A DNA stretch of 64,000 nucleotides from Psychrosphaera algicola (GTDB taxonomy: Bacteria > Pseudomonadota > Gammaproteobacteria > Enterobacterales > Alteromonadaceae), in assembly GCF_028401425.1 (NCBI RefSeq), contig NZ_JAQOMS010000002.1:4092001-4156000 (forward strand), given 5' to 3'. The notes under the pieces were generated by a model. The model was not told the origin of the DNA. It ran no database searches and worked only from the letters and a program-made list of their open reading frames with translations. A program made the position numbers and the translations under genes. Positions 57,119-64,000 of the stretch are shown in pieces; within the stretch, counting starts at the first letter, position 1; every line of letters starts with the position of its first letter.

Positions 57119-57142
57119 CTGGTATGAAGATGCCGTTTTAAT
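57119..57142 (+). other. Right attachment site (attR) of the genomic island
   Basis: Exact 24-bp copy of the end of ybaB, including the stop codon, with no gene attached to it. Upstream similarity to ybaB ends at the repeat. This is the expected product of site-specific integration. Confidence 0.88.
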
Positions 57143-57188
57143 AGTATTAATTAGGCAGTGAATTTCCAGCTGTTTTGACAGTTAGAAT

Positions 57189-57230
57189 AAAAAGCCGACG
57201 TAGGAATTGATTTCCTACGTCGGCTTTTTT
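57189..57230. terminator. Strong bidirectional terminator
   Basis: aaaaagccgacgtaggaa and ttcctacgtcggctttttt form a long perfect stem with A/T runs on both sides. It lies between the right island border and the convergent GH10 gene, and would once have ended the ybaB transcript. Confidence 0.93.
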
Positions 57231-57253
57231 GTGGGTGCAATACCATCTTATTT

Positions 57254-58660
57254 TTATGCTTTACGTTTTGTGATTACAAGCCTTGTTAAGAATAGCGATA
57301 ATAGTAAAGACCATGGCATTGAGCCGCCAGAACTAGAAGATGATTCTGGCTCTACTTCAGGCGTCACAGCTTCTGTGATATCGATAATGTTGACTGTAAC
57401 GGTCACTGCTAATGTCGAGCCAAAGTCACCCGTAGCCGACACCGATAAAGTGTAAGAGCTAGTTGATTCATAATCTAAACTACCAGTAGAACTTAATGTA
57501 ATGTTACCTTCATCATCAATAACAAATGGAGATGTATTGTTATTAATAGTGAAGCCAGTAATCACATTTGTCGTGTCGGTAAAGGAGAGTTGGCCGACAG
57601 ATGCTAACGCTGCTGCATCTTCTTTAATGGTAAACATTTGGTCGGCATTTATGGTTGGGATATCGTCGTTGATATAGGATTTAAGCCATAGTAAAGCTGG
57701 GCGTTCATTACCACTTTTGTCTATTAAGTAGGCGCCTTCAGCATCACGCCACAAGCCTGGACGCCAGCCCCACAAGGTAATGCCTTTTACGGCAGAATGG
57801 TCCCAAAAGATAGGGAATAGGCGTTTATATGACGCTAACTGGACAGCGTCGTCGGTGCCATCTATATCCAGCTCTGTGACATAAATATCTAATCCGGTTG
57901 CGGCAAGTAAGTCTAGGTTATTTTTGAGATTTGAGCTCGCTCCTGTTGTTGAGAATGCATGGGCTTGAAAGCCTACACTGTCAATTAGGTCACGTTCTTT
58001 TAGCAAGTTAACTATTTTTACATATTCTTTTGTGAGATTGGTTTCATTGATAATGCCGTATTCATTGATCAGTAAATTACTGTCTGGAAAGTAATGACGG
58101 GCGAGTTCGAAGGATTTTATGATCCAGTCGTAACCTGTTGTTCCGTCGCCGCCTAATGCTTCGCTGTAATTTGCCGCCGGGGACGAACTAAATCTTGGGT
58201 TTTCACCATTTGGTGGCGCATTCAGCGGTTCATTTACAACCTCGATAAAATCAATGTCACTATATCTATTTGCCAACGCAGCAAACCATTCTTCAATCTC
58301 TGCAAGTTGTTCGTCTTTAGGGAGTGTATCCATCCAACCGGGTTGTTGGTTTCCCCAGATTAATACATGAAGTTTAAAAGGGATATCGTTGTTTACTGCC
58401 AGCGCATAAGCCTTATCTAGCTCGTTCCAGTTCATAACGTCACGAGTGCGTTCTACGCTGCCCCATTTTCCGGCGTTTTCAGGTGTAACTTGATTCCAGT
58501 AGTCGGCAAAGTCTTGCACCTGCGCTCCGGCATAGACATTACCTAGAAATTTAGCATTACCCTCGGCGATTGGTGGCTTTGAAAGTGCATTGGCATTTAG
58601 CGCCAATAACAAACATGAGGCTGAAACTAAACCTAACGTCTTTTTGATGTTTTTTAACAT
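57254..58660 (-). CDS. GH10 endo-xylanase with cadherin-like domain and GlyGly-CTERM-like tail
   Basis: 468 residues. Signal peptide (LGLVSASCLLLALNANA). The GH10 domain spans about residues 35-335, with the acid/base Glu in DFIEVVNEPLNAP and the nucleophile in DIYVTELDIDGTDD; WGNQQPGW and GITLWGWRPG line the site. A cadherin-like beta domain follows (FTIKEDAAALASVGQLSF, SLDYESTSSYTLSVSATGDFG). The end is a Ser-rich stretch, GGS, a hydrophobic helix and RKA, the layout of a GlyGly-CTERM sorting signal processed by rhombosortase. The protein probably acts at the cell surface on xylan, with the receptor encoded upstream. Confidence 0.93.
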   Translation of the reverse strand: MLKNIKKTLGLVSASCLLLALNANALSKPPIAEGNAKFLGNVYAGAQVQDFADYWNQVTPENAGKWGSVERTRDVMNWNELDKAYALAVNNDIPFKLHVLIWGNQQPGWMDTLPKDEQLAEIEEWFAALANRYSDIDFIEVVNEPLNAPPNGENPRFSSSPAANYSEALGGDGTTGYDWIIKSFELARHYFPDSNLLINEYGIINETNLTKEYVKIVNLLKERDLIDSVGFQAHAFSTTGASSNLKNNLDLLAATGLDIYVTELDIDGTDDAVQLASYKRLFPIFWDHSAVKGITLWGWRPGLWRDAEGAYLIDKSGNERPALLWLKSYINDDIPTINADQMFTIKEDAAALASVGQLSFTDTTNVITGFTINNNTSPFVIDDEGNITLSSTGSLDYESTSSYTLSVSATGDFGSTLAVTVTVNIIDITEAVTPEVEPESSSSSGGSMPWSLLLSLFLTRLVITKRKA

Positions 58661-58746
58661 ACGAATAAACTCTTACTGCGTTGTTGATTGAATTCCATGA
58701 TTTCGTATTTACAGTAAGAGTGCTATTGCGTTTGACCCGCATAGTA

Positions 58747-60273
58747 TTATGATTTTTCGTTGTCCATTTTTGGTGCCAAGCAGTGCTGATGAATAAATTC
58801 CTGTTGTGTTGGCATAACCTCAACAGACTTTGTAATAACACTTTGAATAAAGGTTAATCTTCGTTCAAGTTCTTCCTCTGGAATTGAGTCTACAAGCGGG
58901 TGGTAACCCTTAGGGTGCATACGTTGCCCATGAAAAACTTCAAGCCAACTTGTTGGGTTAAACAATTCCATATTATTGCGGATGATATTGCCGTTAGCAC
59001 TAAATTGGTCAATTTTTTGTTGCAGACTATCCGGGATCGACATTGTTCGGCAGTGGTTCCAAAATGCCGAGTCATCACGTTCTGTGGCTTTATAATGAAG
59101 GATGATAAAGTCTCTGATACTGCAATATTCAAAGTCGGTTTGTTGGTTGTAGGCATCGATGTCATGTTGATTAAATTCGAGATCAGGGAAAAAGACCATA
59201 AGCCTAGCAATCGCGGTTTGCACTAAATGAATATTAGTGGACTCTATGGGTTCAAAGAAACCGCTAGATAAACCGATAGCAACACAGTTTTTGTTCCATG
59301 ATTTTTTACGTCGTCCGGTGGAAAATTTTAATAATCTTGGTTCGGCCAGCGGTTTGCCATCCAAATTATTCATTAATATATCGCGTGCTTCCTCGTCACC
59401 CATAAACTTACTGCTAAATACATGACCATTACCCGTTCGATGCTGAAGGGGAATGCGCCATTGCCATCCAGCCGTATGGGCTGTTGAAGAGGTGTAAGGC
59501 TTTAACGGCTCGGTGCGTTCGCACGGCACGGCCCATGCGCTATCGCAGGGTAGCCAATGGCTCCAGTCGTCAAATCCCGTTTTTAAAGCTTCTTCTATCA
59601 GTACGGCTCTGCCACCTGAGCAGTCGATAAATAAATCACCTGCTACCACTTCGCCACTTTCTAGTACAAGTGATTCAATAAACCCGTCACTTTCACGAAG
59701 ACGCGTTTCAACCACTTTTCCTTCTGAGCGTATAACGCCGCGTTGTTCAGAGTACTCACGTAAAAATTTCGCATATAATCCGGCGTCAAATTGGTAGGCG
59801 TAGGCAATGTTCGACAAGGGCGAATTGCCAGCGTCGATTGACCGCATAAACTTATTTTGATGACCTGCGATGGTGTTTAAGGAATAGGCTCCAATATCTG
59901 GTACTTTGTTTTTCTGGCGCATTTTCCACCAATAATGAAAAAACGGAATACCGTCAATGTTCTGGCCAATTTCACCAAAAGCATGGGTATATTTGTCGCC
60001 AATTTGACCCCAGTTAACAAACTCAATACCGAGTTTGAATGTACCTTGAGTGCGTTTAATAAATTCATTTTCGTCGATACCTAAAGTCCGATTAAATATT
60101 TGGATTTGCGGTATCGTTGCTTCGCCAACACCTACTGTGGAAATATCATCAGACTCGATTAAGCGGATATTGCAGTAGTTTTGTTTTAGTAATTTGCCCA
60201 TGGTGGCAGCTGTCATCCAACCTGCAGTACCACCACCTAAAATAATAATGTTTTTGATTCTTTTATCGGACAC
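58747..60273 (-). CDS. Flavin-dependent tryptophan-halogenase-family protein
   Basis: 508 residues, intact. The N-terminal FAD motif is IIILGGGTAGWMTAATMG. VGVGEATIPQI and AGWQWRIPLQHRTGNGHVFSS provide the conserved WxWxIP halogenase signature. A later GLSSGFFEPIESTNIHLVQTAI is typical of the family. Proteins of this family are frequent beside TonB receptors in polysaccharide loci of marine and Caulobacter-type bacteria, where the substrate is unknown; halogenation of free tryptophan should not be assumed. Lies between the receptor and the xylanase, 86 bp before the latter. Confidence 0.9.
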   Translation of the reverse strand: MSDKRIKNIIILGGGTAGWMTAATMGKLLKQNYCNIRLIESDDISTVGVGEATIPQIQIFNRTLGIDENEFIKRTQGTFKLGIEFVNWGQIGDKYTHAFGEIGQNIDGIPFFHYWWKMRQKNKVPDIGAYSLNTIAGHQNKFMRSIDAGNSPLSNIAYAYQFDAGLYAKFLREYSEQRGVIRSEGKVVETRLRESDGFIESLVLESGEVVAGDLFIDCSGGRAVLIEEALKTGFDDWSHWLPCDSAWAVPCERTEPLKPYTSSTAHTAGWQWRIPLQHRTGNGHVFSSKFMGDEEARDILMNNLDGKPLAEPRLLKFSTGRRKKSWNKNCVAIGLSSGFFEPIESTNIHLVQTAIARLMVFFPDLEFNQHDIDAYNQQTDFEYCSIRDFIILHYKATERDDSAFWNHCRTMSIPDSLQQKIDQFSANGNIIRNNMELFNPTSWLEVFHGQRMHPKGYHPLVDSIPEEELERRLTFIQSVITKSVEVMPTQQEFIHQHCLAPKMDNEKS

Positions 60274-60330
60274 GTTTGAAACCTTTAGTAATTCTATTAA
60301 ATGAATTTTTTCATTATTTATAACACAAAA

Positions 60331-60350
60331 AGCACACCCTAGGGTGTGCT
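60331..60350 (-). terminator. Terminator after the large TonB receptor
   Basis: agcacaccct-agggtgtgct is a perfect palindrome, followed on the minus strand by TTTTTG. It lies 30 bp after the receptor stop and 57 bp before the halogenase start, so the halogenase is partly insulated from the receptor. Confidence 0.85.
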
Positions 60351-60378
60351 TCCATGAACAACTAATTCAATGTTTGAA

Positions 60379-63300
60379 TTAGAACGTACCTCTAACAATG
60401 AAAGAGTAACGTCGGTCATTAACTAACCATGAGCGATGTAGTTTCAACTTGTTATCAACTTGCATATACGTTTCAGTTTGCGTATTTAACAAGTTAACAC
60501 CTTGAACACCGATTTTAAGTTGGTCATTGATTTGATAGAAAATCGAACCGTCCATATACCCAGAGTCACCCGTCCAAATCGGTAATTTACTGATTGTATC
60601 GCGCGACGTTACAAGGTACTCAGAGCGCCAGTTGTAAGCAACACGAGCTGACCAATCGTCTTTTTCATACATCAAAATTAAGTTCGCTGTATGTTCAGAT
60701 TGACCTTGCAGTGGTAGTGACGATTGCAATGCATAGCTCTCGCTACCTACGTTGCCGTATACATACTCTAAGTTACCGTCACCGTTTGTATCACGTTTGT
60801 CGGCATCATCTATCTTACCATCTTGGTTAAGGTCTTGAGCATCACCAATATCTGTGCTGTCTAAGTTAGCGTTTGGCGTTCCTTCCGTTTTAATATACGT
60901 ATAGTTTGCTTGCATTCCTAAGCCGCTCCACGCACCTTAGCAACATATCGAAGAATTGTTGATAGTTAATTTCAACACCTTTCATCGAACCTTTGCCACC
61001 ATTTGTCGGGCCACTTACGTCAACTTGCTGAGTAACGCCTGTTTCTGGATTGGTAAATTCTCTAACCGTGCCGCCATTAATAAAGAAATTGGTTAGATCT
61101 TTATAAAAGAACGAGGTGGTTAAAGAACCAACGTCATCGTAATACCATTCGAATGACGCATCCCACTGTACTGATTCCATTGGTTTTAAGAATGGGTTAC
61201 CTGATGATGCAGTCCAACCGTTAATTCGGGCACTTTCAGGGTCGATCATTAAGTTTTGTTCTAAATCATTGCCGCTCGCATCAACCGGTAAACCGGTTGT
61301 AGAATCTGATGGGGCGTCTGGATGCGGATTTTCTGCATTCCAATAGGCCGGCAATCTGTCGGCTTCTAAGTTATGACCCAAAACACCAATCGTTGTATTG
61401 TTTCTCAAGTTACCAATATCTGGCAATGCAATGGCTTTTGACACGGCAAAACGTGCAAGTAGATCGTCTGTTAATTCAACTTTAATGTTAAAGCTTGGTA
61501 AATATTTAGTGTAACTTTGTGATGCTTCATTAGGCACTAATGCACCATTTGCAAAGTTTCTAAAATCTTCAGACATATAGTTAATAGTTTGTTCTAAGAA
61601 CCGAGAACTTGTTGCAAATAAATTGTAATCTTCAGGATTATAATTTAACGGATCCCAACCTTCAGGTGCAGGATATTGAGTCAGCTGCTCAGGAAATGAC
61701 GTAGTACCACGAGTGGTATTTTCAATTCGAACTGCACGCAAACCAATGTTACCGGCAACACGATATTCCCAGTCGTCATTTTCGAAATCTAAACGAATAT
61801 AGGCTGCTGTATTGCCTTCAGATGTATAACTGATCTCTTGTGGTAAGAATTGGTTCGTTAATGAACGGCTTGAACAGTCATCTTCGTATATACGAGATGC
61901 GGCTGGTCTAAAGTCGCCACAACGGTCTGAGTACATTGGCTCTAAGATAACCCCCAATTTTCGTAATTGTTGGTCATCGCATTTGCCGGATGAAGGGCAG
62001 TATTTCCACCTTGAATTGTGGCAGTACCGCCGCGGAAGAAATTACTCCAATCGACAACTTCATGAACTTGACCAAGCTGTGCTCTACCGGCAATATCATC
62101 AATTAGCGGATCATCTAAATAAACCGGATTAGCCCAAAGTGCACCTAATGAGCCCCAGTTGTACTTACTGTATTTGACTCTTTGTTCACGTTCAGCACGA
62201 CGAACACCAAATTTCAATTGAACAAAGTAGTCACTGTCGAGCGAATAAGTTGCATCAATACTTAGCGCATTTGATACCCCTTTACTGCGTTCGTAATGGT
62301 CCATCGCCGCAGCAAAATGGTATGAAGTTAATTCATTAAAGTAGTTGTCACCACGATAGTCGACACCAATAGCATCCACTTCTTCTTGCGTTGCAGCTGA
62401 CCAAGGATTGATCATTTCAAGATTTGGGGTACTACCAGTGGTGTCCCAATTTTGATTCGCGTGGGTCATAAACATAAGTTTCATGTCATCATCTGTTTTT
62501 TCAGCAACAATGTGTTGGAAATCAAAAACGAGTGACAAGTTGTCCGTCGGCGTGTATTCAACTTTAAGTGAAATGTCGTCGACTTCTGTACGTTGCTGCT
62601 TAATTCGGTTACCAGTATTGAATCTGAAACCAAAGTTTTGAACTTCACCACTATAGGCGAACGTTCGGCGTCGCCGCGCCAACCACCAGATGTATCGGTG
62701 ATACTGCCGCTTTCATAAACACCGTCGTCATCAAATTCAAACTCAGTACCTGGAATTGCGCCTGCTCTATAATCGCCAGGTTGCCATTCTGAATTTATGT
62801 TATGTTCATTCCAAGATAAGACAGAATCAGAACGCAAAAACTGCACAGTTGCTTTAAGTGAGCTATCTTCACTTTGCCATTGTAGTGCTGTTGCAATACC
62901 TGTTCTTTCTCGAGTATCTTGTTTCATGCTTAAGTTAGCACTTGTTGGTACTAAGACACCTTCATCACCAATTTGTACACCGGTTGGCGCATATTTGGCA
63001 AACGAACCGTCATAGATATATGGGTTCGCGACTTCCATCCCGTTTAAACTACTTAACGGTCTGAATTCAAAGACATTATTTTGAATGCCGTGGCTGTCAG
63101 CTTCTAATCGAGACTTAGAAAAGTTAATTAAAAACCAAATTCACCAAGTTCACCTTTATCCCAGCGATCGCTGTATAAACCCGAGAAGGTTGGGGTGGTT
63201 TCTTTAGCAATATCACCACGTGTCCAATCGGCAGAAAACGCTAATTGGCGACCCGCTTGGTCAAATGGACGACGGGTGCGCAAACTAATTGTTCCGGCAA

Positions 63301-63823
63301 TGCCGCCTTCAATCATGTCAGCCGTTTGGTTTTTGTATATATCAACACCGGCCATCATTTCAGGTGGAACGTCTTGGAAGCTTAATCCACGGCCTGAGTC
63401 GGCGGTAAAAGAATCTCGACCATTAAATTCGCTTCGAGTTTGAGTCATTCCTCGGACGACTGCACCAGAACCTTCAGAGCTAAAGTGATCAGGGTCGTTT
63501 GATGCCGCAAAACGTTCAATCGATACGCCAAGGTAAACGTTGCATTGCTTCTAAAACGCTTCGGTCAGGTAAAGAACCGATATCGTCAGATGTAATGGAA
63601 TCGACAAATGTTTCAGCATTACGTTTTAAATTTTGCGCGTTAAGTAAGTTGCTCCTCATGCCCTTTACTTCGATGACTTCTACATTGTCTTCAGCTTCTG
63701 TTTTTTCTCTTCTTGACTGTAGACATTTGTACTTAAGCTCATAATAGCCATGGCTATTAATGACTTTTTAAATATAGGTATTTGTCTTTGAATACCCTTT
63801 GAATTACGACCAACGTGCCCCAT
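60379..63823 (-). CDS. Large TonB-dependent receptor of the carbohydrate locus (multiple frameshifts)
   Basis: About 1145 residues joined from at least six frames. It starts at ATG 63823 (MGHVGRNSKG...) with a membrane-type signal (IFKKSLIAMAIMSLSTNVYSQ). The TonB-box region is VEVIEVKGMRSNLLNAQNLKRNAETFVDSI and the plug is DIGSLPDRSVLEAMQRLPG-like, PPEMMAGVDIYKNQTADMIEGGIAGTI. A long barrel ends in RRYSFIVRGTF. The long loops and plug match the Caulobacter/Xanthomonas-type carbohydrate receptors. Breaks near 63680, 63520, 63120, 62660, 61950 and 60910 fall mostly at short runs. Co-located with a GH10 xylanase, so xylo-oligosaccharides are the likely cargo. Confidence 0.87.
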
Positions 63824-64000
63824 GCTTTTGCTCCACATTTTAGCTTTATTATTTATTATGACGGATACATTTTATTCATATTTTGCAGGTGACATTTATT
63901 GTCTCTACTTTTAGCAAATTATCGCTAACGCCCAACAGAGCTTAACAGATAAACCTTTAATACAAATTTCTTAGGTGTATTTAGGTACTTATTTACCAAA

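Overview
This window looks like a draft assembly from a marine gammaproteobacterium of the order Alteromonadales (Colwellia, Thalassotalea or Psychrosphaera-like). The base composition is AT-rich. TonB-dependent receptors are abundant, the TonB operon is of the TtpC/ExbB/ExbD/TonB/TPR type, and core genes (polB, apt, dnaX, ybaB, priC) resemble that group. Many genes, including essential ones such as dnaX, are split by single-base shifts. Most of these shifts sit in short homopolymers, and re-joining the frames restores full family-length proteins. I therefore treat most breaks as base-calling errors and annotate the joined genes.

Layout. 1-4.3 kb: end of an unknown gene coupled to a D-amino-acid aminotransferase, then a 1.6 kb block of 101-bp tandem repeats and a duplicated 210-bp segment, a small membrane protein, a methyltransferase and a secreted four-Cys protein. 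4.4-9.8 kb: a likely uptake and catabolism cluster (DUF917 protein, NCS1/CodB-type permease, TonB receptor, divergent Lrp/AsnC regulator). 10-12.7 kb: an SMR guanidinium exporter under a guanidine-II riboswitch, then a sulfatase with an in-frame TGA. 13-18.7 kb: Usp and SulP pair, ybaM and comFB, HDAC-like deacetylase, priC, TauE exporter. 18.8-32.4 kb: polB, a large TonB receptor, a methyltransferase, a TPR/2OG-oxygenase, and a complete TonB2-type energy transduction operon. 32.6-38.8 kb: a degenerate GGDEF protein, an HvfABC-type RiPP metallophore cluster, apt, dnaX and ybaB.

38.8-57.1 kb is a mobile genomic island inserted at the 3' end of ybaB. A 24-bp direct repeat of the end of ybaB marks both borders. 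Inside are two IS3-family elements, IS relics and a defence-like cargo: a prokaryotic viperin operon, a thymidylate-kinase-like gene sharing a 72-nt leader with it, an operon of three unknown genes, a UDG-like protein, hipBA with phased operators, a CadC-like membrane regulator beside a serine hydrolase, and truncated WYL-regulator and nucleoside-phosphorylase genes.

57.2-64 kb: a carbohydrate locus on the minus strand with a large TonB receptor, a tryptophan-halogenase-like flavoprotein and a GH10 xylanase with a GlyGly-CTERM-like tail. The three plausibly act together in uptake and breakdown of a xylan-like polymer. No rRNA, tRNA or CRISPR array was seen.
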